Assembly: GCA_051294375.1 (NCBI GenBank)
Contig: CM119271.1
Span: 12,887,039-12,951,038 of the forward strand
Source: Paraspadella gotoi
Lineage: Eukaryota > Chaetognatha
Length of the DNA stretch: 64,000 bases
Direction: 5' to 3'
Shown here: piece after piece, positions 8,965 through 21,779 of the stretch
Numbering within the stretch: the first letter of the stretch is position 1
Layout of the letters: each line of letters begins with the position of its first letter
The notes under the pieces: generated by a model
Databases searched by the model: none
Told to the model about the DNA's origin: nothing
The model's input: the letters and a program-made list of their open reading frames with translations, nothing else
Translations under genes and position numbers: made by a program

Positions 8965-11900
8965 CATCCATCTTTCTCTCTCCCCCTTACCTCAATTCAA
9001 AGCCCTCCGTTAAACAATGTCCAACTGGCGCAAACGCCAACTGGATCACGCAGCGGGACTCTCCTCGGCCGGTCATCGCCCAGATGCTCCCTCATCCCTT
9101 ACGCACCGCAACATCGGACACGGCCCAGTGGATCGACGGACTACGAACCCTGGATGATCCAACACTTCGTCGATCACCCGATCCTCAGAACTCCTACGTC
9201 AAATTCGGGAATCCCCGAAGACAGTCTGAATTCAAGCATGCGCGGGGATCGTCATGTAAACCAAACGATCCGACTCTCTTCTAGGCATGGTATCCGCTAC
9301 GGAAGAGCAAGTCTTGGCGGTCGCGCGCTTTCCAAGTCGTCGACTTCCAAATACGTACGAAAATGCGATTCGGCCCCTCTATCGCTCGTCGGGCCGAATC
9401 TGTTCGGCCGCATCTGCACGGGCGGTATATCGTGTACGCTGCGTGCCGACGCTTGCGTCCTGATACGACTCAGTACAGGGGAAGAACTTGTCTCGAACAG
9501 AATCCCGGACCACGATTACACCAGAAGATGGACACAATTTGATAGAAGTTAACGGGACTTTGGACAAACTTGGAATGGGCAAGTGGTGGCGAAGTTTATA
9601 AAGTTTATCAGTTGATATGCTATATATATATATATACGAAGATTTAGTTATCTGTTTTTTTTCAAGTTTTAATTACATTCCTGTTGTATTATTTATTATA
9701 CATATTGCTCTTAATTTTTCTTGATCGCATCAGGATAACGATGTTTAAAAATGTCACAAGTAAACAAGTGATTATCTCGTTAAACTTAAAGGATAGAGAC
9801 TAAATCCATTACAGTAGTTTGCTGTTCAAAATTATAGGCAAGCATAGCTAATTTATCGAATGAATTAATAATTTTATGATGTGTTCAATGCTTCAAAACC
9901 AATTTTCATACATAATGAAATGTTTAATGAGCATGAAACAGTCGTCATGGCGCATTCCTAAGCTCTTTGTTTGATTCAGTTTTAATTTGCATTCAAAACT
10001 GTTGATTTGCCGATTGTCGGCAGGGCGGCCGATTAGCGGGCTTGGAACCCTGGACCTATTGGGTGTCAGGTTAAGAGGCGAACCCTTGATTTAGTTGATA
10101 TTTAATTCGCCACACGTATTAATCCACAACGTCGAGGTCCGTATTGTCTGGAGTCTGGTCTGAACTTATACACTTCGCTCGCCTCGAATTCAGTTGCGAT
10201 TCCCTTTTTTTACAAGGGAATTCAGGCTAAAGTAATTGAGGGAGAGAAAAAAAAAAAAAAAAGAGAGAGAGAGAGAGAGAGCAGTAGAGGAGGACGAGCA
10301 GAGAGAGATGGAGAGAGAGAGAGAGAGAGACGTGTCCGAGAGCAGAGAGACTGAGAGAGAGAGAGAGACCCGGCCGACAGAGACAGAGACACGTATCGCT
10401 CCCTTGTTCGGTCGTGCGCGTCGGATTCGTTTCACGGGCGCCGTCGGTCGGGGCGCCGCCGCCACCGCCTCCGCCTCCGCCGCCGCCGCCTCGCCGCCTC
10501 TCCGGCCGCCGCCGCCGCCGCAAGCCGCCGCCGCTGCCCCAACCAACTTACCCGAGGTTAAACCCGAATTTTTACGCGCCGACGTGGTGTCAGGAAGAGT
10601 GAGTCCGACGTCGCCAGAGACGCCACTGAAGGTCCCGACGTCTCGTACAACTAAGACGATTATGCGGGCGAGTGGGGACGAAAGGGCGGGAGGGCCAACG
10701 CTATATGCCGCATACTAAGCTCATACTAAATTATTACTACGTCATACTTAGCTCATGCGAAAGCTGTACGTATTCTATTATTTTTTCATACTTAGCTGTA
10801 CTAACCCTTTCGCTTTATACTCTTAGGGCATACTAAGCCTGTACTGCGTCATACTAAGCTCATACGAAGCCGTAGGCCTTGTTTCGTTTGAGCGACGTGC
10901 CATACTTAGTTGATTACTTATTAGTTGGAACGTCATTACTAAGCTTAAACTAATCTGAACCTAGGTCATTAATTACCTTATTTAGCTCATACTAAGCTGT
11001 GTTACTTCTACTGAAAGCATTGCGTTAAACTGAGTTATACTCAGCCGTAAGAGTCTCTCGGGTTTGGCTAGATAGTAATCCATACGACGTATAATCTGTT
11101 GCTGCGATACTAAGCGCGTATGTTCGGTGAAAGAACTGTTGCTAGTCTAAGCAGTAACACGCTTCTAGGTGAGAGCGGAAGCAGAAAAGAAAAGGGATTT
11201 TTAAATGTAGCGGATAACGACGGAAACCGAAATTAGGTTTAGACAACGAGGTTAATGTTGTGGATTTTATGGTCGAGTCGACGGGACGTCTGTGTGGAAA
11301 GACGGTTACGACGTAGAAAAAGCGTAGTATGGTAGTATGTATATCGTTAGTATTATAGTGTAAGCGAGCGGGGTTGACTGTAGAGTTACGACAGTGGAAG
11401 AGCGTGTATGAGGAAAAAATAGGCACATATTAACGACGGTTAGCTGGGATGTGTTGGATGATATTATTACGGTTTATGATAAAAGTTGGTCATGCAGAGT
11501 GTTGGAAGGAATTACTACATGATGATGGAAGTATGGATGACGTTATATTTAACATTTTCCCGGCCCCAGCAAAGGTTGATGCAACGGAATGGTGATAGGA
11601 GCTGGTTTGAATGGCGTGATGATGCAGTGAACGATGGTTGGTTTTTTTTAGAATTAGAGTTGTAGGGATTCGATCGCCGGGATTACGTGTCCCCCGGATG
11701 ACCTCAGGCTCAAATCCGATGGTCAGCCAGCTCAGGGGTTACTTGGTAGGTGGTATCAGGCACGTAGGGTAGACATATAATCGTATGAGGAGTGTGATTA
11801 GGCGTTAGTTCGCGCTTTTGGTTGATCGAGGTCCAAAGCAAGATGATCAAGCTTTTTCTCCCAAAACGAATCAGCTGAGTCTGGAGGGACGAAATAGATT

Positions 11901-12685
11901 CTTATCGTCCGTGGAGTGTCTAGCTTGAAACCTGTTCACGAAGATGGTTGTTACGAAGATTTAGCAGAACTCAACTCAAGATCTCGTCTCATACTAATTG
12001 TTGATCTAATTATTTTGTTTCACGCTTTTGATTAAACTTGTTATTAATTGATAATTAAACTATTATGTGCAATGTTTGCCTATAGGATATTGCCATTGGC
12101 ATTGCTGGCAAGAGCAAGCGGAGTAGGTCTGGATGTATGCTTGATTAGTTTGTGGATTAAGGGTCAATTTTATCTTACAAACAGATCAAATTGGTACTGA
12201 AACTTTTATCTCAGAGAGCTTGCTTGCCGACAGGCAGACGAATTCAGTAGCAGCGAACAGGGTTCACAGAAGTAAAAAACCGATGATGCAAGCGGCTTTT
12301 AAAGCTAGATTCCGAAATTTAACTTAAAGTTTAAAAGAAAAAGATGACGGTTAAACAGATTATCAATGAAGTATAGCCGATAAAGTTAGGTGACAGGACG
12401 ATATTGGAGACGTTAATGGCGTTAGGAGAATGACGGGTTGACTAGATCTCGGTTGAAAACACAAGTAACCGACGACGTGGTACGGCTACGGTTTACGGTT
12501 TAGTCGTCGACGTTGTTATGCCTCTTTCCCGCGTTACTGGAGAAGAAGAGAGAGAAGAGAGAGCGAGAGAGAGAGAGAGAAGAGAGAGAGAGAGTGCAGA
12601 TAGCAGAGAGAGAGAGAGTGTTGAGAGATGCAGAAGAGAGAGAGAGACGAGAGGAGACAGAGACGATAGGAGAGGAGGAGAGACT
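7596..12685 (+). repeat. Noisy direct copy of 3.26-7.59 kb
   Basis: This block repeats, in the same order and orientation, the fukutin-like gene, its 3' flank, the GC-rich exon candidate, the CATACTAAGC field and the GACGTTAC field. Differences are dominated by single-base insertions equally dense in coding and non-coding DNA. The second coding exon measures 557 nt in copy 1 and about 612 nt here. The block abuts a 25-N gap (12686-12710). This is the pattern of uncorrected long-read gap filling; a real tandem duplication with poor consensus is the alternative. It also supplies sequence hidden by both N gaps of copy 1. Confidence 0.8.
7690..9615 (+). pseudogene. Fukutin-like gene, second copy with many indels
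   Basis: From the ATG equivalent at 7690 to the stop equivalent near 9614 the sequence follows the intact gene at 3331-4935, but insertions break the frame every few tens of bases. Recognisable pieces include 'SKILYGFSIHDGTRN', 'AYFWMPW' and 'EPWMIQHFVDHPIL'. The intron equivalent is about 8622-9002 (381 bp), containing (CT)n and (CTAT)n repeats that copy 1 shows as Ns. Because the same error pattern continues through flanking non-coding DNA, biological decay is less likely than consensus error. Confidence 0.6.
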
Positions 12686-12710
12686 NNNNNNNNNNNNNNN
12701 NNNNNNNNNN

Positions 12711-13295
12711 GTTTACCTTCGACGGATGTTTACCTCACGAGCGCTCCCCGGTTTTTTTCCGTGGGAATTTTTCAGCGGCGACGCGTGACGAAAGGGAAAG
12801 GGAGATGGACGAACGAACAAACGAACAAGATAAAACAAACAAAAGAACAAATTTAAAAAAAAACAAAAACAAAAGAACAATAGAGAAATATATAGAGAAG
12901 ATCAAATTTAAAAAAAACAAAAAAAAACAAACAAAAGATTTCATTCGATAATAAGTAAACAAAAAAGGAGAAGGAGAGAAAAATAATTCGGGGAAAAAAA
13001 AACGATTTAGAAAAATAAACAAACATTGAAAAAAAAAACTAGAAAAACAAAATAGACAAGTCAAGTCAAGTCAAGTCGTTTTTAGTGGAAGATTGTTGTC
13101 GTCATCTTCGTCGTCGTCGTCGTCGTCGTCGTCGTCCTCATCGTTTCCCATCCTCAAAACCGGTGACCGGAAATCGGCATCCGTCGACTTTTGACTTCCA
13201 AACATTTTTTTCCGGCAGAAGAAAGAAAAAGAAAAGCAAAATATGGAAAAGGATTTTTTTTAGTTTTTTTTATACATTTCCTCTTTTTTCTTTAA
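12711..13295. other. Intergenic, A-rich and GTC-repeat sequence
   Basis: After the gap there is a short GC-containing stretch, then A-rich DNA built of 'aacaaac/aaaaaaaac' words (12820-13050), a (TCAAG)n run near 13060 and a (GTC)n run near 13100-13135. No gene can be supported. Confidence 0.45.
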
Positions 13296-13296
13296 T

Positions 13297-13502
13297 TTCT
13301 TTTCTCTTTCTTTTTCGCTTTTCCTTTCATTTCTTTTCTCTTTCTTTTTCGCTTTTCCTTTCATTTCTTTTCTCTTTCTTTTTCGCTTTTCCTTTCATTT
13401 CTTTTCTCTTTCTTTTTCGCTTTTCCTTTCATTTCTTTTCTCTTTCTTTTTCGCTTTTCCTTTCATTTCTTTTCTCTTTCTTTTTCGCTTTTCCTTTCAT
13501 TT
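13297..13502 (+). repeat. 34-bp pyrimidine-rich minisatellite
   Basis: About six near-perfect units of 34 bp (starting TTCCTTTCATTTCTTTTCTC) begin at 13321, 13355, 13389, 13423, 13457 and 13491, with a partial unit before. The strand asymmetry is extreme (almost no purines). The plus frame stays open as a Phe/Ser/Leu repeat with a 34-residue period, simply because 34 is not a multiple of 3; it is not a credible protein. Confidence 0.85.
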
Positions 13503-13775
13503 TCCTCTCTCCTTATGAAATGCAAATATCTCCCTTTTTTTTTAGTTTCCCTAATTATTCTATTAGACTTTCGACTTTCCCCCCCCCCAAAAAAAAAAAG
13601 ACGACACGCCCACCTTTTTTCCTCTTCCAAGAAGATGCCTCACTTGGTCTCCATCTTATCAGACGCATTTTATCTCTTTTCTTTTTCACCTTTTTTTTTC
13701 TCCCTCTCCTTATCTCAATCCTTCGATTTTTTCTGGTTTCTTTCCTTTTCTTTCGAAAAGGTGATTGAATTTTTG

Positions 13776-14105
13776 TCTGTCGGTCGGTCGGTCGGTCGGT
13801 CGGTCGGTATGTCTGTCCATCGGTCTGTCCCACTTACGTTAAAATGCGTATAATTTGCATATAATATAGTTGATTGCTCATTTGTTAAGACAGAAGAAAA
13901 CCTCAAATCTAAGGGACTGCTAGCGCCACCTTCAGACAAAAGACAAAAGACAAAATTACGATGCAGTGCGTGTCATAAATACCCAGGCTAAGAAAGTTAT
14001 GGTAGTCATGTAGTCATGTCATATCATGTAATGTAAGGTCATGTCATGTCACAAGAAACACGTGATAAGGCAGGCAACACATTTGAATTACAGCTCTTGT
14101 TAATA
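13776..14105 (+). mobile_element. Element F, copy 2, preceded by (GGTC)n
   Basis: A run of GGTC units (about 13780-13808) leads into the F consensus: 'tctgtcccacttacgtta', 'gttgctcatttgttaagaca' type block, 'ctgctagcgccaccttc', 'cgtgtcataaatacccagg', 'catgtagtcatgtcat' and the end 'ggcaacacatttgaa'. The palindromic head is missing, so it is 5'-truncated or rearranged. Confidence 0.7.
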
Positions 14106-14459
14106 TAAAAAGAAACATAGATAGTATTTTATTTTAGTTATTAACGTTTGAAGTTTTTTTTACTAAATACTTATAGATATTCATTAAATATAGCTCACTC
14201 TTTTTTTATCTTTTCGCCATAGTTTTAAGTTTTCTCAATGCCAGTGGCTTCCCAATCAGATTTTCTTTCTCCTTATCAGGCGTCCCATTGGTCTTCGACA
14301 GGCTACTGCTTTCTCTCTCTCTCTCTCTNNNNNNNNNNNNNNNNNNNNNNNNNNNNNNNNNNNNNNNNNNNNNNNNNNNNNNNNNNNNNNNNNNNNNNNN
14401 NNNNNNNNNNNNNNNNNNNNNNNNNNNNNNNNNNNNNNNNNNNNNNNNNNNNNNNNNNN

Positions 14460-14492
<33 letters not shown>

Positions 14493-15629
14493 CTCCCTCG
14501 CGGTCGCGTCCCAAGAGACGAATTAAGGAGTCGCGTTCCTTAATTTCATTCCGTTTTTTTCCTTTTTTTCCTTTTTTTCCTTTTTTTACTTTTGTTTCTT
14601 TTTTTCTTTTTTTTCGTTTTTTTCTTTTATCTCGTTGGGGAAGAAGATAGCGCTACAGAGTTATCATCTCATTTGAATATTTTTGCCACAAAACTACCGG
14701 GTAAACCCGGTAAATAGACACAAATATTTTAACTTAAACTATGTATTTACGTGAAGATCGAAACAAATAAATGAATATTAAAAAATGTTCAAAATTAGTT
14801 TCAGACTTGCGAAAGGTTAAAATTTAAAAGTTTAACTCTAACCTTTATGTCAAAATAAACAAGACCGGACCATCCAATGTGTTGCGCACCAGTGACTGGC
14901 TTTTCATGTGCATTTCCTTGTGATCACATGACTACATTACTAAGAAATATATGTATAACAACTGTCTTACGGTTGATCACTTCACACAACAAGACAGCGA
15001 AAAAAATTCGAGGCCTCGTTAGTNNNNNNNNNNNNNNNNNNNNNNNNNNNNNNNNNNNNNNNNNNNNNNNNNNNNNNNNNNNNNNNNNNNNNNNNNNNNN
15101 NNNNNNNNNNNNNNNNNNNNNNNNNNNNNNNNNNNNNNNNNNNNNNNNNNNNNNNNNNNNNNNNNNNNNNNNNNNNNNNNNNNNNNNNNNNNNNNNNNNN
15201 NNNNNNNNNNNNNNNNNNNNNNNNNNNNNNNNNNNNNNNNNNNNNNNNNNNNNNNNNNNNNNNNNNNNNNNNNNNNNNNNNNNNNNNNNNNNNNNNNNNN
15301 NNNNNNNNNNNNNNNNNNNNNNNNNNNNNNNNNNNNNNNNNNAATCAGCTTAACTTGAAACGTAACTCGTCACAAAGTCAAAGATGCTTTTTATTACAGA
15401 CTTTTCCACAAAATTAGTTTCAGATTCTGAAATCACTTCTTGTAAGTTATTTGTACGTTTGTTAATGTTTAATAAGCTAGTAATAGTAGTTTTGCCTTTT
15501 TTTGGAAATGCAGAGATAAAATACGGGAATTTAAATTAATGCAATTTTTTTTCGTTTTTCAAATATATATATAATATTATATATATATATTTTTNNNNNN
15601 NNNNNNNNNNNNNNNNNNNNNNNNNNNNT

Positions 15630-15664
<35 letters not shown>

Positions 15665-15962
15665 TAAACTTGCAACTTTTCTAAATATAGATTTTTTTCC
15701 CTCCTTTTTATGAACTTAAAAAAATCTTCACTCGCCAACCAGAGTAAATTCATAATCATAGCAATCACCATCAACATTTATAAAACTAAAACAAAAAAAC
15801 GAAAAAAAACCGCTTCATTTCATTTCGTAATAAAAAGAGAAATAAAAGACTAATTCATTTCCGCCGTCGCCGCTTGAGGAGAGTAATTCGTGAGAAAATT
15901 AATGACAAAAAAATCGATACTATAAACGCTTAATTTCATTTACTTAGATCATGATTCCAGCG
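14106..15962. other. Intergenic with CT repeats and three scaffold gaps
   Basis: (CT)n sequence flanks the 131-N gap at 14329-14459. A 319-N gap lies at 15024-15342. A 34-N gap (15595-15628) is flanked by AT repeats and (TTTA)n. A partial minus F copy ('ccaatgtgttgcgcaccagt') lies at about 14868-14950. No gene was found. Confidence 0.5.
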
Positions 15963-16360
15963 AGCTTTTAGTTCGCTCCGCGAGTTACTTCTCTTTTTCG
16001 GTCAGGTATTCTGTCCGGTTATGTCGGTTATGGTTCAGTCCGTCGGGTCTGTCGCTCATTAACGTAAAAATGTTCCATCATCTGTATAAGTTGCATGTTG
16101 CCTTGTCATTGTGTTTAAAGACTAGGACAAATAAAACCTCAACCATCTAAGGCGACTGCGTTAGCGTGCACACGCCTCAGTAAATTCTCTAAAACTATAA
16201 AGGGATTGCACGTGTGTGTTTCATAAATGCACGGGCTAAGAAAAGTATGCTTGGTAATGCATATTCGTGTCGGAACCGACATGTCATGTTTATGTGCACG
16301 TGTCATGAACGAGACAATACACGTCGATAAGCAGTCACTGCCGGCGCTATCCGCAACATT
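15963..16360 (+). mobile_element. Element F, diverged copy
   Basis: It starts with the F head (TTAGTTCGCTCCGCGAGTTAC), then 'ggtcaggtattctgtcc', a diverged 'cgtaaaaatgttc' block, 'cataaatgcacgggctaag', 'gacatgtcatg', and ends near 'cagtcactgccggcgc'. It has many more substitutions than other copies, so it is probably an old insertion. Confidence 0.6.
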
Positions 16361-16650
16361 TTAATTTGAATTTTCACCGTCTTCTTGTCCTCTTGCTTTG
16401 TACAGTAAGAATATAAGAAAACCACGAGAGACTCAAATTTTCCGAGGTCATCTCTTACTGCAAAGAGCATTCTTCTCTTATATTATGTATCAAAACTTAT
16501 CTATCGACCGATTTTCCTTCTCTATCTTTCTAGTATTTTATAGATTTTCTCGTAGGTCTTCTAATTTATCTTGCTCCCTCTCCAATTTTCTCTCTCTCTT
16601 CTGCTCTTCCTCTCTCTCTTCTCTCGTCTCTCTCTCTGCTCTCTCTCTCT

Positions 16651-16684
<34 letters not shown>

Positions 16685-19600
16685 CTTTTATCCCGCTATT
16701 TCACTAGCGAAAATTGACAATACCAAATACATTGGGTCGGCTTTATTGGTATTTTGACAGTGCCAATGGAGTCCTTGCAATCGTAAGAATATGGAATGTT
16801 TTATACCGGTTTCATAAAAACGATATCCTGTGAAAATTAAACTTAATAAAAGCGCGCAATTAATATAAATTTTTAAAAATAAATCCCTGTTTTTTCTTAA
16901 TTCAATTTGATAGATAAGACTGAAAAGTAAACGTGAGTCAGCAAATTAGCTAGTAAATGTCACAGCTTACGTACACATCTTTCCAATTCTTACCGAAATA
17001 AAAAATTTTTTCGGAAAAATAGCCCTTACGCAACGGTGAGCCTCCACGATACGCAGTCTGTCATTTTTTTTATGGTTATAATGTAACTTAATCATTGGCC
17101 TTATTTTTTTGACTTAATAAGTCTTCTTCGTTCCCTCATTGTACGTCAAAAGAAGACCGTAAACATATTATCGCTTTTGTGCCCGCGCTCGTCCCGTCCG
17201 TCGCTCGTTCGTCGCCTGTCGCTTCGTTACTGTCAGTTTTCCTTTTAACATTTTCTAAATGACATTTCCTCTTTTTGTTTAGTTCTTTGCTCGGGTTGCA
17301 GCTGTTGTAGTTTTCGTTTTTGAAGTTTTTGAAACAAAATAAACAATGTCAACCTAAAACGTGGATGATGCCTTCCTAAACATGGCAAAAAAAACACACT
17401 TTTATGACAAGAAGTTGGATTTGAATCCAAAAAAAAAGAAAAGCATAACAAAAGTTTGTTTTTGGAAAAGTCTTCGTTCTAAACAAAGCGGGGGAAACTA
17501 ATCCAACGGCTATTGTCAGATCATTCTAAGTTTTCAAAAATGTTAGTTCCTCGTGTCTCCACGTCTGCCTGTTTACAATATTCATGTTTTAACTAAGATA
17601 TAACATTCATCAGCGGGGTGTATTTTACCCCCCCCCCAAAAAAAAAGGATTTGATGCTAGTTCATACTATTCTAATTCCCTTAGTTCTTTCTCCGCCAAA
17701 ACGTCAGGGAGCTCGGCCCAGATGGTCTTCCCTCGTCCGTCGTTCGTTGCTTGTTGGTCCGTTGTTGTTGTGGAGGTTTCCTGTCCGGAGGCAGACGCTT
17801 CCGGAACCGTAAATTCTCTAATCTCTCTCTCTCTCTTTCCTTTCACTCCTTTTCGACTTTTCACTTTCTCTTATCTTTTTATTTTCTGCTTACAATTTTT
17901 GTTGCGTGGCCAGTTTTTGATTTCTTTTTTCCTTTTTCTCTGCATTTATTAATTACTTTGCTACCTTTTTCAAGCTTTTTCTTGAATCTTTTTTTCCACA
18001 TCTTTCCCAACCTTGTCCCTCCCTTTAAATTTTTTTTCTTTCTTCCATCGTTATACTAATCTTTTCTCCTCTTCCTTTCTCTCCCTTTATTTCACTTTCT
18101 TTCCCTTTCTCCTTCTTTTTTTCTTTTCATTCTCTCTTTTCAATCTCATTTTTGCGTCCTTTTTTATTCCTTTTTTCTGCTATTTTGATTTTTTTCTTCT
18201 ACATGTTTCTTTTTTTTTCGACTTTTCTTATGATTGACCCGTCCTACTTCCGGCTTCCGTATTCAAGTCTTCCATCCAAAAAGAAGGAAAGAAATTCTTT
18301 TCAATCTTTCCCTTCTTGATTCCCCTTTCTTCACTCCACCTCTCTTACTTTTCCCTTTCTCACTTGCACTCGTCTCTGATTCCCATTTCTACTCTTCCCA
18401 TTCCCTATACTGCTAACCTACCAACCCAGACTTGAATATCACCAATATTAACCTTCTATATATAACATCGCTTAAATGCTTTCCCTCTCCCTGCTTGGGC
18501 CTAATAAAGACAATTTACGCCCGCTTCTTTCCCGTTCTCTTCGCCTTTTTTCTTCCTTCCCTCTCGGCTTCCTTCCTTTAACTACCCACCCCCGTCTGAG
18601 TAGCCGTTCTCGCATGCCCACGATTCCTCTCCTACGGCTCCTTCCTCCTCCTCCTCCTCCCTTCCTCTCCTCCCTCCCCCCAAATCCAACTCCTTCCTGA
18701 TCAACGGAGTCAAAAAAAAAAAAAAACATAAAAAAATTGGCCATTTCTGTCCGGAGGTTTTCCCCCCCCCCTTCATTCCCGTTCGCTCTTCGCGGTTCTC
18801 GTTAAGCGACCCCCACCCCTTCCCCAGTCGAAACCCCCCCCCCCACCTCCTTAAATTGACCTCTTTTAAGTCTCATGGCCACCCCTCCCCCCTTTCACTC
18901 CCCACTTCCGCCCCCTCAACCCCCCCCCAAACATACGATGAGGACTTTCCCGTCTGCAAAAACTTTACAACTCCGTTTCTTCTGCTTGCGACAGCCGCGA
19001 GAAATATACATCGCACCGCCACGTGGCTGCCACCGTCATCAGAATAAATGGCGCCGGTTCCTTCGCGAAACAATGGCCGCATTCCCTAACAATGCGGGCT
19101 CGGCGGGCATTGCGCAATGACGAAATATGACAATTCAGCGGAGATTAATAGTAGTGCCCCGTATTGTGAAGGACCGCGATTATAAAACGGCGACAATCGA
19201 AAATGCCTAAATTTAAAAAAATAAGAATATCTGATATGAGAAGTTGTACAACAATTATAAAACATTATCCATTCGTTAAAAAATACGGCCTATCTTGCCT
19301 GGATCTTGTATTTTGTGTGGAGAAACCATTATGACTAGCTCACTAATTAAACCTACAATGGAATCAAATCGAGCCAATCTCAAAAACGCCGACTATCCAG
19401 CACACAATCAAAGATTGCCAATCCGAACTTAATTCATTAGAATCTGTATGTCAAAAATAGATATTGTTCTCTTAACCTCCAGGCACGATTTTAAATTCTC
19501 ACTTACCTTCCATCACTCACCTTTTTCCACGGTGTCCATTTCTGGCATCCGAGCCATTATCCACCTAACGAGCCGGACCCTTCCCTGGCGAGGGTAGCCC

Positions 19601-20215
19601 CCTGTTCTCGAAACAGTTTCGGAAAACTCGGCCCCGTGCCCCGCTGGGCGCCGATTGCCCTTATGGCGACCCGAATGGCGCGTCCATATATCCCCCTTTA
19701 CTTTGGCCCCTATTTTCTAGTGTCTCTCTCGCTCTTCTTCCTCTCTCTTTCCTCTCTCTCTCTCTCTCTCGTCTAGCGTCTACTACCGGCCGTCACTCGA
19801 AGGTATCTCCTGTCGTGCTCTCTCTCTCTCAAAAACACGCGATTCCGAAACTGGACATCACGCGAAATTCCCGCCGGTTAGAGAAGGAGGAAAGGTCGAG
19901 AGTTACGGATCCCGTCGCGCGAGGCGGCTTTATATTTCCGAGAAATTAGGCCCATGAGGCACGGGTAGTGATACATGAAAGTAGCGTGGCCTTTCCCCGC
20001 TACTTCGGAACTATGACCATTGAAAGAGAACCGACGTCGAAACGAAAACAGTTTGAGAGGTCAATTTCTAAAAAAAAGAACGAATCAGTTGGATTATTCA
20101 GTTTGTAAAAATATAAACGAATAGTTTGCCGGGGACAAAACAACCAAAGAAAAATAAATAAACAAAAAGAATAACTACCTTCTTTAAACCTCCACACCAT
20201 CACACTACCTCCCAC
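16361..20215. other. Intergenic, pyrimidine-rich; no gene seen
   Basis: The stretch comprises CT-rich DNA (16560-16690; 17820-18420; 18480-18900), C-runs and AT-rich parts. A GC-richer segment at 19540-19960 ('ccgccggttagagaag', 'cccgtcgcgcgaggcgg') could be regulatory, but no exon was demonstrated. A fragment of the 1450-1902 fold-back tip lies inverted at about 19256-19310. Long open frames here are Ser/Phe/Leu- or Arg/Glu-rich artefacts of composition. Confidence 0.45.
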
Positions 20216-21779
20216 GAGAAAGCTTGTACTTAGAGAGACCTCCAGGTTAAAACTCCGCTCTTCTCCGGACCCACGCAATCGCCTACACTGAGAAAGCTTG
20301 TATAGAGAGACCTCCAGGTTAAAACTCCCGCTACTTCTCCGCGACCCACCAATCGCCTACACTGAAAAGCTTGTATAAGAGACCTCCAGGTTAAACACTC
20401 GCCGCTCTTCTCCGGACACCACCTCAATCGCTTACACTGAAAGCTTGTATTAGAGAGACCTCCAGGGTTAAAACTCCCGCTCTTTCTCCGGACCGCCCAC
20501 CAATCGCCTACATGAGGAAACGCCTTGACTATAGTAGGAGAACCTCCAGGTTAAAACTCCGCTCTCTCTCGGACGCCCACCAACTCCGCCCTACACTGAG
20601 ATCAACGGTGTATAGAGAGACCCAGGTTAAATACTCCCGCTCTTCTCCGACCCCACCAATCGCCCTACACTGAGGCCCGCCTGTGTATAAGAGACCTCAG
20701 GTTAAACTCCCGCTCTTCTCCGCGACCACCAATCGCCTTACACTAGAAAGCTTGGTTATAGAGAGACCTCCAGGTTAAAAACTCCGCTCTTCTCCGGACC
20801 CACCAATCGCCTACACTGAGAAAGCTTTGTATAAGAGAGACCTCCAGGTTAAACTCGCGCTCTTCTCCGGATCCCAACAATCGCCTACACTGAGAAAGCT
20901 TGTTATAGAGAGACTTCCAGCGTTAAAACTCCCGCTCTTCCTCCGACCACAATCCCTACACTGAGAAAGCTTGGTATAGAGAGACTCTCCAGCGTTTAAA
21001 CTCCGCTCTTCTCCGGACCACCAATCGCGGCTACCACCTGAGGAAAGCTTGATTAGAGAAGACCTCCAGGTCTAAAACTCCCGCTCTTCTCGGACCACCA
21101 ACGCCTACACTGATAAAGCTTGTATAGACTGACTCCAGGTTAAACTCCCGCTCTTCTCCGGACCCACCAATCGCCTACACTGAGAAAGCTTGTATAGCAG
21201 AGACCTCCAGCGCTTTAAACTCCCGCTCTTCTTCGGATCCCACCAATCGCTACACTGAGAAAGCTTGTATAGAGGACCGTCCAGGTTAAACTCCCGCTCT
21301 TCTGCCGGACCCACCAATCGCCTACACTGAGAAAGCTTGTATAAGAGAGACCTCCAGCGAATTAAACTCCCGCTCTTTCTCCGGACCCACCAATCGCCTA
21401 CACTGAGAAAGCTTGTAAGAGGACTCCAGGTTAAAACTCCCGCTCTCTCTCCGGATCCCGCACCAATCGCCTACACGTGAGAAAAGCTTGTTATAGAGAG
21501 ACCTCCAGGTTAAACTCCCGCCTCTCTCCGGGACCCCACCAATCCGCCATACCACTGAAGAACAGAAAAGCTTGTATAGAAGACCTCCAGGGTTAGTAAC
21601 TTCCGCTCTTCTCCGGACCACCAATCGCCTTACATTGAAGAAAGCTTGTATAGGTGACGAGACCATCCCGAGTGTTAAACCCGCTTTTCTCCCGGGACCC
21701 ACCAATCGACACTTGAGAACAGCTTGTATAGAGAGACCTCCAGTTAAACTCCCGCTCCTCCTCTCCGACCCACCAGGCC
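20216..21779. repeat. 72-bp satellite array, about 22 units
   Basis: The array has a tandem unit of about 72 bp with a HindIII site: GAGAAAGCTTGTATAGAGAG, then ACCTCCAGGTTAAAACTCCC, then GCTCTTCTCCGGACCCACCA, then ATCGCCTACACT. Units differ mainly by small insertions and deletions, like raw long-read sequence. The consensus unit (24 codons) is free of stops in two of three minus frames, which explains several minus-strand open frames; no start, splice or domain context supports coding. Confidence 0.88.

Noticed and set aside
7690-9615. A second working fukutin-like paralog
   Set aside because: Frame breaks every few tens of bases, equally dense in non-coding flanks, point to poor consensus rather than a separate gene.
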